A DNA stretch of 64,000 nt from Corynebacterium casei LMG S-19264 (GTDB lineage Bacteria; Actinomycetota; Actinomycetes; Mycobacteriales; Mycobacteriaceae), in contig NZ_CP004350.1 of NCBI RefSeq assembly GCF_000550785.1, forward strand, positions 2,832,009-2,896,008, read 5' to 3'. The notes beneath the pieces are model-generated. The model was given only the letters and a program-made list of their open reading frames with translations, was not told the origin of the DNA and made no database searches. The translations under genes and the position numbers were made by a program. Below, in pieces: positions 16,412-26,062 of the stretch; positions within the stretch are counted from its first letter, which is position 1, and every line of letters starts with the position of its first letter.

Positions 16412-16969
16412 ATGAATAACAAAGAAATCCGGTTATCGGACTCCGAACGCAATGACGCGATGAACCAGCTAGCCCGCGCCGTCGGCGAGGGCCGGTTAAG
16501 CGTGGAAGAATTCGAGCAGCGCTCCGACGACGTCATGCAAGCCCGCTACGGCCGCGACCTCCTCCCCGTGCTCCGGGACATTCCAGAAGTTCGCAATCAG
16601 GAGATTAAAGAGTTCTCGCGCGCGGACATCGAAAGACTGCGCGCGGATGGCCGGAAAACCCGCCTCGGCGTTGCCCTGATTACCTCCCTGGTCGGCCTGG
16701 CTGCGGGACCTTTCACCATTGCTGCCACCGGAGCTTCCTTCGCCGGTGTCGGCCTGGGCCTAGTATTTTTGCTTGCGGTGCCCACCATCTGGATTTTGCT
16801 GTACGTCATGAAAGTCGGCCCCGACTCCTGGCACACCCCGTCCCTGCGCAAACTAGAACGCGAACGCAAACGCGAAATCGAAGCCCAGCGCAAAGATAAA
16901 TGGAGCCAAATCTCCGACGACGCCCTCGGAATCGCGCAACGCCAACTGTCAAGGTGGAACAAGAAGTAG
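16412..16969 (+). CDS. DUF1707 (SHOCT-like) membrane protein
   Basis: A 185-residue protein. Its N-terminus IRLSDSERNDAMNQLARAVG followed by EGRLSVEEFEQRSDDVMQAR is the DUF1707 signature common in actinobacteria. Two hydrophobic segments (about 85-105 and 108-130) and a strongly charged C-terminal helix (LERERKREIEAQRKDKW) follow. The start at 16412 is four bases after the Fpr remnant stop and overlaps nothing, so the two may share a transcript. Function is unknown. Confidence 0.75.
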   Translation: MNNKEIRLSDSERNDAMNQLARAVGEGRLSVEEFEQRSDDVMQARYGRDLLPVLRDIPEVRNQEIKEFSRADIERLRADGRKTRLGVALITSLVGLAAGPFTIAATGASFAGVGLGLVFLLAVPTIWILLYVMKVGPDSWHTPSLRKLERERKREIEAQRKDKWSQISDDALGIAQRQLSRWNKK

Positions 16970-16981
16970 TTGTGGCACAAT

Positions 16982-18217
16982 ATGTCCATGACTTCTCCAC
17001 GACTTCGCATCCTTGACCAAGCCGACAAACTACGCAACGTCGCGTATGACATTCGCGGCGCGGTCTCAGCGGAGGCGGAGCGCATGGAAATGGACGGCAA
17101 CCGCATCCTGCGCCTGGACACCGGCAACCCGGCTCTGTTCGGCTTCGATGCCCCTGATGTCATCATGCGCGATATGATTGCAGCACTGCCCACCGCGCAG
17201 GGTTATTCAACCTCCAAGGGAATTGTGTCCGCGCGCCGGGCAATCTACACCCGCTATGAGCTAGAAGACTTCCCGGCTTTTGATATAAATGATGTCTACC
17301 TCGGCAATGGTGTCTCCGAGCTCATCATGATGACGATGCAAGCATTGCTTTCCGATGACGATGAGGTCTTAATCCCCGCTCCCGACTACCCACTGTGGAC
17401 TGCGGCAACCTCCCTGTCCGGCGGCACTCCCGTTCACTATCTCTGCGATGAGGAAGATGACTGGAATCCGTCCATCGAGGACATCGAATCCAAGATCACC
17501 GAGCGCACCAAAGCAATTGTTGTCATCAACCCGAACAACCCCACCGGTGCTGTGTACTCGCGTGAGGTGTTGGAAAAGATTGCTGCGGTAGCCCGCAAGC
17601 ACTCCCTGCTGGTACTCGCTGATGAAATCTACGACCGCATCCTCTACGACGGCGTCAAGCACATCTCCATGGCATCACTCGTACCGGACTTGCTGTGCAT
17701 TACCTACAACGGCCTGTCCAAGGCATACCGCGTGGCCGGCTACCGCGCCGGCTGGATGGTGCTGACAGGTCCAAAGAACCACGCCGAAGGCTTCATTGAG
17801 GGCCTCGACCTCATGGCCGGCACTCGCCTGTGCCCCAACGTGCCGGCACAGCACGCCATCCAGGTCGCACTCGGCGGCAAGCAGTCCATCTATGAGCTCA
17901 CCGCAGAAACCGGCCGCCTGCACCAACAGCGCGACGCTGCTTTTGAAAAGCTCAACGAAATCCCCGGAGTCTCCGTCACCAAGGCCCAGGGCGCGCTCTA
18001 TGCGTTCCCTCATCTGGACCCAAATGTCTATGAGATTCATGATGATTCCAAGCTCATGCTGGACATCCTGCGCTCCGAGAAAATCTTGATGGTTCAAGGC
18101 ACCGGTTTTAACTGGCCGACCACCGACCACTTCCGTATTGTCACCCTCCCGTGGGCTTCTCAGTTGGAAGAGGCGATTGAACGCCTCGGCAACTTCTTGG
18201 TTAGTTATAAGCAGTAA
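16982..18217 (+). CDS. alaT: AlaT, alanine (pyridoxal phosphate) aminotransferase
   Basis: Class I/II PLP aminotransferase. The 411-residue protein shows LRLDTGNPALFGFDAPDVI, VVINPNNPTGAVYS, LVLADEIYDRILYDG and the PLP-lysine motif CITYNGLSKAYRVAGYRAGW. The sequence and the position near dcd/ugd match the corynebacterial AlaT that makes L-alanine from pyruvate and glutamate. Two adjacent ATGs (16982 and 16988) are possible starts and neither has a strong Shine-Dalgarno. The 3' end overlaps the convergent HNH gene by 17 bases. Confidence 0.9.
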   Translation: MSMTSPRLRILDQADKLRNVAYDIRGAVSAEAERMEMDGNRILRLDTGNPALFGFDAPDVIMRDMIAALPTAQGYSTSKGIVSARRAIYTRYELEDFPAFDINDVYLGNGVSELIMMTMQALLSDDDEVLIPAPDYPLWTAATSLSGGTPVHYLCDEEDDWNPSIEDIESKITERTKAIVVINPNNPTGAVYSREVLEKIAAVARKHSLLVLADEIYDRILYDGVKHISMASLVPDLLCITYNGLSKAYRVAGYRAGWMVLTGPKNHAEGFIEGLDLMAGTRLCPNVPAQHAIQVALGGKQSIYELTAETGRLHQQRDAAFEKLNEIPGVSVTKAQGALYAFPHLDPNVYEIHDDSKLMLDILRSEKILMVQGTGFNWPTTDHFRIVTLPWASQLEEAIERLGNFLVSYKQ

Positions 18218-19364
18218 AATTATCTGCCATATCGTGTGCTGTCCCGCGCCACCCTTCCCTAAACTGCGGGTTTGGGTTGTGGTGGATGGGACCCTCGGGC
18301 TCTTCTTGTAGTCCAGCCCAGCCGTCCTCGTCGCGCTCGATACGCCCGTTTCTTGGCGGCGCATTCGGATTATCGTCATTTTGCGCGTTGTGCGGTCCGC
18401 ACAGGCTGACGGTGTTTTCCCAACTGGTTTCGCCGTTGTGGTAGCCCACGGAGCGAATGTGGTGCACCGCGCACAACATCGCCGGCAGATTACACGCTTC
18501 ATGCGCGCACACCAGGTTTTCCATTATCACGCCCACCCGGTGCAGGCCTTTGGAAAATCTTTCATTGATAATCGGCGCGATGGTCTCCAAATGAGCCTTG
18601 CCGTCTTTGATGGTTGTCAGCGCCACATAGCCCGTCCCAGCAAGCTTTAAGTTCACTGCTTCTTCCAGCGGAATCTGCGCACCCGACAGGGTGTTTAAGT
18701 GCCCGCGCGCAATGTCCACGTTCGGGTCTCCGGAGAGAATGATCATCGGAGTGTAGGTTATATTCGTCTCGTCTACGCTATCGCTGGTTCCGTCCATCAG
18801 GCGCTTGATCACCCAGTTGGCTAACAGCTGGTCATATTGCAGCGCTGGGTTCTTTTTCATCGCTGTCTTAATAAACGGATCCGCCGCGGCCATAATCGCG
18901 CGCGCCTGGTCTGATTTAAACTTGCCCATCAAGTTCAACATGCCGTGTTCATCGGGCTGCTTGGCAAAGTTCAGCCGGCTAGTCCGCCGCGTGCTCGCTC
19001 CGCGTTCTACCTGCTCCAGCAACTTGCGCAGCCGCGCATCCGCCTGGTGCAACGTCGAGCCCTCACAGGCTTTGAGCATGCGGGTAAGGACCGCGGGGAC
19101 ATCGTTAAGCCGTGCGTCCACCTTGCCAATGGACTTCGAGACCAGGATCAACATGTCCAAGCTCAAGCCCAGCTTGGCCGCCACCTTGCCGCGCGGCTGA
19201 ATGCGCTTGTACATCCGCTTCAGCTCATTGACCTCGCGCTCGGTAATACCGTCACGGCGCGCAATTCGGCTGGACTGCAAGCTTCCCGCCTGCCGATGAA
19301 ACGCCAACAACACATCCCACCCACTCGCCTTCGCGGCGAGGTATGAAGAATATGCGTTAGTCAT
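18201..19364 (-). CDS. DUF222 / HNH endonuclease-type protein (13E12-like)
   Basis: A 387-residue protein with an N-terminal DUF222-like helical region and a C-terminal HNH motif, CAVHHIRSVGYHNGETSWEN followed by VSLCGPHNAQND. Such proteins are numerous in actinobacteria, often in repeat families; nuclease activity is inferred from the motif, and its role is unknown. ATG 19364 (MTNAYSSYLAAKAS) is chosen over an upstream start at 19400. It converges with alaT. Confidence 0.8.
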   Translation of the reverse strand: MTNAYSSYLAAKASGWDVLLAFHRQAGSLQSSRIARRDGITEREVNELKRMYKRIQPRGKVAAKLGLSLDMLILVSKSIGKVDARLNDVPAVLTRMLKACEGSTLHQADARLRKLLEQVERGASTRRTSRLNFAKQPDEHGMLNLMGKFKSDQARAIMAAADPFIKTAMKKNPALQYDQLLANWVIKRLMDGTSDSVDETNITYTPMIILSGDPNVDIARGHLNTLSGAQIPLEEAVNLKLAGTGYVALTTIKDGKAHLETIAPIINERFSKGLHRVGVIMENLVCAHEACNLPAMLCAVHHIRSVGYHNGETSWENTVSLCGPHNAQNDDNPNAPPRNGRIERDEDGWAGLQEEPEGPIHHNPNPQFREGWRGTAHDMADNFTAYN

Positions 19365-19471
19365 GAATCTGAGCCTAAGACCAGCGCACAGCCCTGCCAA
19401 CAGGAAAAAGAATTTTTCCCTCGAACCTGTGGATAACTCTACGCCGGATTTGTTAACCCGCAGGCTAGAGT

Positions 19472-20680
19472 ATGTGTATGAATAATTGGCGGAAGGGCTT
19501 GCTGGCCATGTTGGCTCTGGCAGGCATCATAACGCTGGTGGGACTTGTCTCGTTGTGGCCTAGTGCGGCGACCAAAGCGGGCGAGGATTTCCCGTTTAAT
19601 CAACCGCAAGTTCCTGGCACCGTGGTCAAAATAGACAACCATCTGTGCGACTCGGGGCTCACGGGCACGCGCACGGAGACGGCGCCGCTGATTCCTGCTG
19701 GTGATGGCGGTGACTGCACGCGCGCCCTGGTGGAGTTTGATGACGGTGATTTCACCCAGCTGGTGCACTATGGCATCGCGGGTGAGCCGGAGCTTGCAGA
19801 AGGCGAGCGCATTGTCATGTCTGAAACCGACGGCGCTTTGTACTCCTTTGCTGATTATGAGCGCACCGGCAACCTGCTGCTGTGGGGTGTGATTGCGGCG
19901 ATTGTCATTATCGCGATTGCTGCGTGGCAGGGTCTACGCGCGCTCATCGGCCTGGCATACAGTCTCGGCGTAGTGTTTATCTTCCTCGTGCCAGGCCTGA
20001 TGGCCGGCACTAATCCCCTGCTCTTAGCTCTGGTGGCGTGCGCTGCGATTGTGTTTGTGGCCGTGCCGCTGGTGCACGGTATTAACTGGAAAGCCGCGTC
20101 CTCGTTGGGTGGCGTGCTCATAGCCTTGGGCTTGGCAGGCTTTCTCGCGTGGGCAGCGATTGACTCGGCCTCGTTGCAAGGGCTTTCCGATGACTCCAAT
20201 CTCAAACTACTTCTCTACGTCCCCGGCGTATCCATCGTGGGCATTTTGCTGTGCGGATTCGTGGTCGGCGCGCTGGGCAGTTTGAATGACGTGGCTATTG
20301 CGCAGGCCTCGACGGTCAATGAGCTGGCCTATGCGCAGCCGGAAGCCAGCGTATGGGAGCTGTTTGTCTCCGCCATGAAGGTGGGGCGTGACCACATCGC
20401 GTCGATGGTCTACACGCTGGTGTTGACGTATACAGGCGCAAGTTTGCCGCTGCTGATTCTGATTTCGGCGGCAGATAGAACAATCGCCAGCACGTTGAGC
20501 TCCGAAATTGTGGTCACAGAGCTTTTGCGCTCGGGCGTGGGCGCGATTGCGCTAACACTTGCGGTGCCGCTGACCACGCTGATTGCGGCGCTTACTGTGT
20601 CAAGGTCCGACCCAGAGCCTCCACGATCCACCCCGCGTCATTCCAAGAAGCGACGTCGAGGACGTTACGTCCATCAATAA
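19472..20680 (+). CDS. YibE/F-family membrane protein
   Basis: A 402-residue protein with an N-terminal membrane anchor, an extracytoplasmic stretch (about 30-120) and then about seven membrane segments, including LWGVIAAIVIIAIAAWQGLR and VALTLAVP-type strings of the YibE/F family. The string NDVAIAQASTVNELA is typical of the family. Function is unknown. ATGs at 19472 and 19478 are both possible. The last 89 bases lie antisense to the ugd 3' end and encode a basic, proline-rich tail. Confidence 0.8.
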   Translation: MCMNNWRKGLLAMLALAGIITLVGLVSLWPSAATKAGEDFPFNQPQVPGTVVKIDNHLCDSGLTGTRTETAPLIPAGDGGDCTRALVEFDDGDFTQLVHYGIAGEPELAEGERIVMSETDGALYSFADYERTGNLLLWGVIAAIVIIAIAAWQGLRALIGLAYSLGVVFIFLVPGLMAGTNPLLLALVACAAIVFVAVPLVHGINWKAASSLGGVLIALGLAGFLAWAAIDSASLQGLSDDSNLKLLLYVPGVSIVGILLCGFVVGALGSLNDVAIAQASTVNELAYAQPEASVWELFVSAMKVGRDHIASMVYTLVLTYTGASLPLLILISAADRTIASTLSSEIVVTELLRSGVGAIALTLAVPLTTLIAALTVSRSDPEPPRSTPRHSKKRRRGRYVHQ

Positions 20681-21920
20681 TGTGCTTGCGCGCCACGAGC
20701 TTGCCCACCTCTGCAGGGTCAAGGTCGCGGAATTCTTGCCATTCGGTGGCCAGGATAACCAGTTCCGCATCACGAAGTGCTTCAGAGACGCTCTCGGCGT
20801 AGCCGAGGGTTGGGAAGACCTTGCGCGCATTGTCCATGCCTTGCGGGTCATAGACGGTTACAGCGGCGCCACCCAGGGAGAGCGAGCCTGCCACGGACAG
20901 TGCGGGGGAATCGCGCACGTCATCTGAATTCGGCTTGAAGGCACAGCCCAGCACGGTCACGCGGTGGCCGAGCAGGGAGCCAGCGAAGGCTTTCTTGGCT
21001 AAGTCCACCATGCGGTCGCGGCGGCGCATGTTAATTGCGTCCACCTCGCGCAGGAAAGTCAGGGCTTGGTCTGCACCGAGCTCGCCGGCACGGGCCATAA
21101 ACGCACGGATGTCTTTGGGAAGACAGCCGCCGCCAAATCCGAGGCCTGCTCCTAGGAATTTGCGGCCGATGCGGTCATCGTGGCCAATTGCGTCGGCGAG
21201 GGCGACAACGTCGCCGCCGGCAATCTCGCAAATCTCTGACACTGCGTTGATAAAAGAAATCTTGGTGGCCAGAAAAGCATTCGCAGAGACCTTTACCAGC
21301 TCCGCGGTCTGCAGGTCAGTAACCAAGAAGGGAGTGTTGTGGGACAGCGGCTGCGCATAAACTTCACGCGCAAGTTCTTCAGCTCTACTTTCGCCAGCGC
21401 GCACGCCCAGCACAATCCGGTCCGGGGTAATCGTGTCTTTGACCGCGTAGCCCTCGCGCAGAAACTCTGGGTTCCATGCAATCTCCACGGAAGTACCTTC
21501 AGCACACAAAGAATCTGCCAACTCTTGCAATTCCGCAGCCGTGCCGACAGGAACAGTGGACTTACCGAAAATCACGTGCTCACCCTGCAAAAGCGGTACT
21601 AACTCTTCAATCACCGCGCGCACATAGGTCATATCTGCGGCATAAGAACCATGGCGCTGCGGGGTACCCACGCCCAAGAAGTGCACGTGGGCGAATTCTG
21701 CGGCTTTAGAGTAGTTCGTCGAAAAGCTCAGGCGTCCGGATTCCAAATTGCGCTCTAATACCTCTGGCAGGCCAGGTTCATAGAAGGGAACCTGGCCGGA
21801 TGACAGCGCCTCAATCTTGCTTTCATCCACGTCCACGCCGAGCACTTCATGGCCTAGTTCGGCCATGCATGCTGCGTGAGTTGCGCCTAAATACCCGGTA
21901 CCAAAGACTGTCATTCGCAT
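20592..21920 (-). CDS. ugd: UDP-glucose 6-dehydrogenase
   Basis: Oxidises UDP-glucose to UDP-glucuronate with two NAD+. The 442-residue protein has the Rossmann start MTVFGTGYLGATHAACMAEL, GVGTPQRHGSYAADMTYV, WNPEFLREGYAVKDTITPDR, the catalytic cysteine motif GFGGGCLPKDIRAFM, and VTVLGCAFKPNSDDVRDSP. It is full length. The product feeds glucuronate- or uronate-containing envelope glycans. It converges on the YibE/F gene with an 89-base overlap and lies 42 bases downstream of dcd in the same direction. Confidence 0.94.
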   Translation of the reverse strand: MRMTVFGTGYLGATHAACMAELGHEVLGVDVDESKIEALSSGQVPFYEPGLPEVLERNLESGRLSFSTNYSKAAEFAHVHFLGVGTPQRHGSYAADMTYVRAVIEELVPLLQGEHVIFGKSTVPVGTAAELQELADSLCAEGTSVEIAWNPEFLREGYAVKDTITPDRIVLGVRAGESRAEELAREVYAQPLSHNTPFLVTDLQTAELVKVSANAFLATKISFINAVSEICEIAGGDVVALADAIGHDDRIGRKFLGAGLGFGGGCLPKDIRAFMARAGELGADQALTFLREVDAINMRRRDRMVDLAKKAFAGSLLGHRVTVLGCAFKPNSDDVRDSPALSVAGSLSLGGAAVTVYDPQGMDNARKVFPTLGYAESVSEALRDAELVILATEWQEFRDLDPAEVGKLVARKHIIDGRNVLDVASWNDAGWIVEALGRTLTQ

Positions 21921-21962
21921 AAGAAATCAGCCTAGTGACCCAAGTTGAACCGATGATTAACT

Positions 21963-22526
21963 CTATTGGAAATTCAGGTAGGACTTCGACGGCGTAGGCC
22001 CGCGCTGACCTTGGTACTTCGAACCCAGTGCGCCGGAGCCATAAGGGACTTCGGCTGGCGAGCTCATCTTAAACATCGCCATCTGGCCGACTTTCATGCC
22101 GGGCCACAAGGTGATGGGCAGGTTCGCCACATTCGACAGTTCCAGGGTGATGTGGCCGGAAAAGCCCGGGTCAATAAAGCCCGCGGTGGAGTGCGTGAGC
22201 AGGCCCAGGCGGCCAAGGGAAGACTTGCCCTCCAGTCGACCAGCCAGGTCATTGGGCAGGGTGAACTTTTCCAGAGTTGCAGCCAGCACGAATTCGCCGG
22301 GGTGCAGCACGAAAGGTTCATCTTCGGGCACTTCGACCTCGGTGGTCAGGTCCGGCATTTCCAGCTTCGGGTCAATGTGGGTGTACTTGGAGTTGTTGAA
22401 GACGCGGAAGTACTTATCAATGCGCACATCCACGCTGGATGGCTGGATAAGCTCCGGGGCAAAAGGTTCAATACCTAGACGTCCGTTGTCGATGGCATCC
22501 CGGATGTCCTTATCGGATAGAAGCAC
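21963..22526 (-). CDS. dcd: dCTP deaminase, probably bifunctional dUTP-forming/hydrolysing
   Basis: The 187-residue protein begins [20 protein letters not shown] and carries [40 protein letters not shown] and [19 protein letters not shown]. These match the M. tuberculosis enzyme closely by eye; that enzyme combines dCTP deaminase and dUTPase activities, so dCTP is likely taken straight to dUMP. It lies next to tRNA-Gly and ugd as in other corynebacteria. Confidence 0.95.
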   Translation of the reverse strand: MLLSDKDIRDAIDNGRLGIEPFAPELIQPSSVDVRIDKYFRVFNNSKYTHIDPKLEMPDLTTEVEVPEDEPFVLHPGEFVLAATLEKFTLPNDLAGRLEGKSSLGRLGLLTHSTAGFIDPGFSGHITLELSNVANLPITLWPGMKVGQMAMFKMSSPAEVPYGSGALGSKYQGQRGPTPSKSYLNFQ

Positions 22527-22586
22527 AACGGCCCTCCTATTTTCTGGCCGTTTTGGCCTCGGTGTAGACTATCTTTTGTTCAACGT

Positions 22587-22660
22587 GCCGGCGTAGTTTA
22601 GTGGTAGAACATCAGCTTCCCAAGCTGAGAGTGCGAGTTCGATTCTCGTCGCCGGCTCCA
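22587..22660 (+). tRNA. tRNA-Gly (anticodon CCC)
   Basis: A complete cloverleaf can be drawn: acceptor stem GCCGGCG with CGCCGGC, a D-arm containing GTTTAGTGGTAGAAC, anticodon stem TCAGC/GCTGA with loop TTCCCAA (anticodon CCC at 22619-22621), T-stem GCGAG/CTCGT with loop TTCGATT, discriminator T and an encoded CCA end. It reads GGG glycine codons. Confidence 0.95.
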
Positions 22661-22669
22661 AATTTTACC

Positions 22670-24352
22670 CTAACTGCAGGTAACAATCGGCTGTGGGTCA
22701 TACACAGTGGTGGTTGTTTCGCGGTTCATTTCGTTGCCGTTGAGGTCGCGAATAATTCGGGTGTCAGAGGTGGTAAACCCTGGTGCGCCGCCGGAAGGTG
22801 AGCAGTCATCGCCGGTAAGTTCCATGCGGTGCGGGGAGGTTGGTGCCCAACGGCCGTTGTTGACGGATTCCACGTCCACGGTCTTCACGCCCATGAGTTT
22901 CACGGTGACGCTGCCGCCACCGACGCTGGTGACAATCTGCACGGGGTAATCAGAGTCATTCTTAAACTGCAGGTCAATCGCTCCTTCGTAGACGGTTGCC
23001 TCGCGGCCCGCTGGGTAGCGGGAGATGTAATAAGAGTGCGGGGTATGCGCAACATCGGTCATGCCTCCAAAGTAGGAAGCATTGTACAAAGTTGTCGCGA
23101 ATTGGGAGATGCCGCCGCCCACGGCAGTGCCGGCGTGGCCGTCAATGATGATGCCGGATTCCACAAAGCCCTGTGCGGTACCGCGGGGGCCGGTGTAGCC
23201 GTTCAAAGAGAAGGTATCGCCGGGTGAAACCACAGCACCGTTGACCATCTGCGCGGTCAGTTCAATGTTGCGCCCAGACGCAGCGGAGTAGCCGGAAGTG
23301 GTGAACTCGCCCACGGTCTGGTCGAAGGAAGCATTCTGTGCCTGCTCAGTGGTAAAGGTTGCTTCCTCGTCCTCATAAGCGGCTTCCCACTCGCGTGGCT
23401 CCTCGCCCACAACGCGCTTGTCAAAGCCGTCCAGGGTGGTTTCCCAATCGATGATCTCACCATCGGAGTGCGGAGTGACCTGCATGGAGCCGGAGGCAAA
23501 AGAGATCTGCGCGTTCTGCATTTCGGTTTCGGTGTCGGCCAAGGTGGCATCGAAAAGCTCTTGTGCGTGCTCGGTGTTAATGGCCAACTCGAGGTTGTCT
23601 TCAACCCGCTCTACTGCAACGAAGCTGGAAATTACTTCCTCGTCCAAGGTAGCGGTGACGTCACTTCGGCCCTTGAGCTCCAAAGCCCCGTTGAGTGCGG
23701 CCTTAGCCGGACCGTCGGCGAACTCATCAACCTTGTCCTGGGTAATGGCTGGCTCGACCTCAATTGGCTCTACCTCAACGCCTTCTGGGTCCAACCAGTT
23801 GCTGGTCACATTTTCTTCCAGCTGGGCGCGGTCCACGCCCTGGCCCAAGACTGCATCAACGGTGCGGACTTCGCCTTCCTCGATCGCGACTTGGCCGTCG
23901 GTGGCATCAAAGGACAGCTCGCCTTCAAGGCGGTTAATCACAGGTTCCAGGGCTTGAGCATCAACATCAGCGTCAACGTCAATCTCATTCGGGCTGCCCA
24001 CAAACGCCGCCAGACGGGAGAACGGGTTCATGGACGCCTCGGGGATAGAATTGACGGCAGTTTCAAAGTCCAGGGACATGCCGGCCTGCTCAGGGATAAA
24101 TTCCGCGGTGCGCTCACCGGCGGTCACGGAGACAGGCTCGGTGGTCGCGCTACCAAGCTCGCTTTGCAGCTTATCGATGGCCGCCGCCGGCTCCATACGC
24201 GAAATATCCACGCCACCGACCGAAGTCTTGCGTGGAAGTTTGCCCTTGCCACTGACAACGTCGAGTGCATAGGCAACGCCTAAGATCACCAAAAGGCCCA
24301 CGAGGAGCCCGGCGATAATGGCCCACTTTTTCCCTGTCCCAGCTTTCTTCAC
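22670..24352 (-). CDS. VanW-family membrane-anchored protein
   Basis: A 560-residue protein with an N-terminal anchor (KWAIIAGLLVGLLVILGVAY), two repeated peptidoglycan-binding-like (PG_binding_4) regions, and a C-terminal VanW domain with FSLNGYTGPRGTAQGF, GGGISQFATTLYNASYFGGM and PHSYYISRYPAGREATVYEG. VanW proteins are often near vancomycin-resistance or wall genes but have no proven activity. It probably sits outside the membrane and contacts peptidoglycan. It ends ten bases from the tRNA 3' end on the other strand and starts 18 bases after the NagZ-like gene. Confidence 0.85.
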   Translation of the reverse strand: MKKAGTGKKWAIIAGLLVGLLVILGVAYALDVVSGKGKLPRKTSVGGVDISRMEPAAAIDKLQSELGSATTEPVSVTAGERTAEFIPEQAGMSLDFETAVNSIPEASMNPFSRLAAFVGSPNEIDVDADVDAQALEPVINRLEGELSFDATDGQVAIEEGEVRTVDAVLGQGVDRAQLEENVTSNWLDPEGVEVEPIEVEPAITQDKVDEFADGPAKAALNGALELKGRSDVTATLDEEVISSFVAVERVEDNLELAINTEHAQELFDATLADTETEMQNAQISFASGSMQVTPHSDGEIIDWETTLDGFDKRVVGEEPREWEAAYEDEEATFTTEQAQNASFDQTVGEFTTSGYSAASGRNIELTAQMVNGAVVSPGDTFSLNGYTGPRGTAQGFVESGIIIDGHAGTAVGGGISQFATTLYNASYFGGMTDVAHTPHSYYISRYPAGREATVYEGAIDLQFKNDSDYPVQIVTSVGGGSVTVKLMGVKTVDVESVNNGRWAPTSPHRMELTGDDCSPSGGAPGFTTSDTRIIRDLNGNEMNRETTTTVYDPQPIVTCS

Positions 24353-24370
24353 AGCCTTTAGAGTAATGGC

Positions 24371-25480
24371 TTATTGAATGCTATCCAACCTGTGCTGCAC
24401 TCTCTGCGCCCCAGATTCCAGGCGATATGGGTGGATTTGGCCGGTTTCTACTGCATAAACACAGGCGTCAATGACTGCATTAATATCACTTGCCGATGAC
24501 CATAGTGCCTGGTCAGCGCCCGCCGCCAGGGCAGCCGGCACGGCTTGTTCAATGCTCATGGTATTGGATATGGCAGCCATACCAGTTAAGTCATCAGTGT
24601 AGGCAAGACCATTGAAGTTGTGATGGCTGCGCAGCAATCCATAGGCGTGATTGTTCAAACTTGCAGGCGTAGTGCCGTCGCCGAGCCCGGGAACGACCAT
24701 GTGCCCGACCATCACGGCGGCTTCCGGCGCCTGGGCGAAAGCCTCTTCAAAAGGAATCAGGTCATGGCCAAACATGTCCGGTAGGGCTGGGGTAACTGCC
24801 TCACCCAGGTGCGTGTCGCCGGAGGCGCGCCCGTGGCCGGGATAGTGTTTGAACACTGCTTTGACGCCGGCGCTTTCCAGGCCGCGGGCAAAGGCCGCAC
24901 CATAGTCTCCGGCCAGGCGGGGGTCTTCAGAAAAGGAACGGTCTCCGACTACTTCCAGCCCGCCGCCGTCGACATCAATGACGGGCGCAAAGTCCACGGT
25001 GATGCCATGGGCGCGCAAGGTTTGCCCGATTTCCGCGCCTTTCGCTTCCACCTCGTCCAAGGTCATGGTCGCGGCTAAATCTCTGGGAGACGGATGCTCG
25101 CCCAGAATGTGCGAGAAGCGCTGCACGCGCCCGCCTTCAAAGTCGATGGCGACGTCAAAGGGCCTGCCCACTTCTTCGCGCAACCCGTGCAGTTGATACA
25201 GCAAAGCCGGGTCTGCCCAGCTGGTGATAAAGATTCCGCCGACACCGGCATCAAGCTTGGCTTTAGCGTCGCCATAATTGACCACGCCGGGCATGAGCAT
25301 GCTTGCTACCTGTGTGCGCACATCCACTGGTTCCGGCTCCGGCGCTTCAGAAGTTGTGGTGGTTGTGGTTGTCGTTGTTGTTTCGGGCGCGCTGGAGGAG
25401 GTGACACGGGGTGCATCGGCAGGCTGTGCGCATGCTGAGAGCAGCCCTGTGGCGAGAACAATTCCAACTAACCTTTTCAT
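24371..25480 (-). CDS. NagZ-like glycoside hydrolase family 3 lipoprotein
   Basis: Predicted beta-N-acetylhexosaminidase acting on wall muropeptides. The 369-residue protein starts MKRLVGIVLATGLLSACAQP, a lipoprotein signal with lipobox LSAC, then a threonine-rich linker. The GH3 catalytic domain contains AIDFEGGRVQRF, FAPVIDVDGG, VGDRSFSEDP and KHYPGHGRASGDTHLG, the His/Asp loop diagnostic of NagZ. I chose ATG 25480 because the lipobox sits at the right distance. Lipid-anchored outside the membrane, it differs from the cytosolic NagZ of Gram-negatives. Confidence 0.88.
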   Translation of the reverse strand: MKRLVGIVLATGLLSACAQPADAPRVTSSSAPETTTTTTTTTTSEAPEPEPVDVRTQVASMLMPGVVNYGDAKAKLDAGVGGIFITSWADPALLYQLHGLREEVGRPFDVAIDFEGGRVQRFSHILGEHPSPRDLAATMTLDEVEAKGAEIGQTLRAHGITVDFAPVIDVDGGGLEVVGDRSFSEDPRLAGDYGAAFARGLESAGVKAVFKHYPGHGRASGDTHLGEAVTPALPDMFGHDLIPFEEAFAQAPEAAVMVGHMVVPGLGDGTTPASLNNHAYGLLRSHHNFNGLAYTDDLTGMAAISNTMSIEQAVPAALAAGADQALWSSASDINAVIDACVYAVETGQIHPYRLESGAQRVQHRLDSIQ

Positions 25481-25541
25481 CGGTTGTCTAGTGTGCCGCA
25501 ACTGCCCCAATTTGGCGAATAGGATGGTTACAATTGTGAGC

Positions 25542-26051
25542 ATGAATAATGCACAAACCATGCTGATCGCCTACGACGGTTCCGATAGAGCTGTGCGCGC
25601 CATGGAATACGCTGCACGTTTCTTGCAACCTGGCACCGTGGAAATCCTCACGGCGTGGGAACCGGTTGCGCGTCAGGCGGCTCGCGTGGTCACGCGCACT
25701 GGCTTGCAGCAGGCCGCGATGGAGCCGGAAGCAGTCGAAGATGATCCGGCCTATGAAGAGGCTTTGGCTATTTGCCGCGAGGGCGTGAAGGTGGCTGAAG
25801 ATTTGGGTCTTGCCGGCCGCGCGCATTTGGTGGAATCGGCTACCACCATTGCTTCTGCTATTGTTGACGCCGCTGATGAGTTGGATGTCGATATTATTGT
25901 CACCGGCACCCGCGCCCTCAAGGGCTTTCGCGGTTGGTGGAATAATTCCACGGCAGAGCACATTGTGCGCCACGCCGGCCGCCCAGTGTTCATCGTCCCT
26001 CCTGAGAAGGATGATGAAGATGTTGATGATGACCCAGAGTACTTCGAATAA
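25542..26051 (+). CDS. Universal stress protein (UspA family)
   Basis: A 169-residue single-domain Usp. The N-terminus MLIAYDGSDRAVRAMEYAAR and the C-terminal VDIIVTGTRALKGFRGWW, NSTAEHIVRHAGRPVFIVP match the Usp fold. The nucleotide-binding G-2X-G-9X-G(S/T) pattern is partly changed (asparagine before the Ser-Thr), so ATP binding is uncertain. An acidic tail ends the protein. It is 11 bases upstream of the DUF2613 gene. Confidence 0.85.
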   Translation: MNNAQTMLIAYDGSDRAVRAMEYAARFLQPGTVEILTAWEPVARQAARVVTRTGLQQAAMEPEAVEDDPAYEEALAICREGVKVAEDLGLAGRAHLVESATTIASAIVDAADELDVDIIVTGTRALKGFRGWWNNSTAEHIVRHAGRPVFIVPPEKDDEDVDDDPEYFE

Positions 26052-26062
26052 GGAATAGATCT

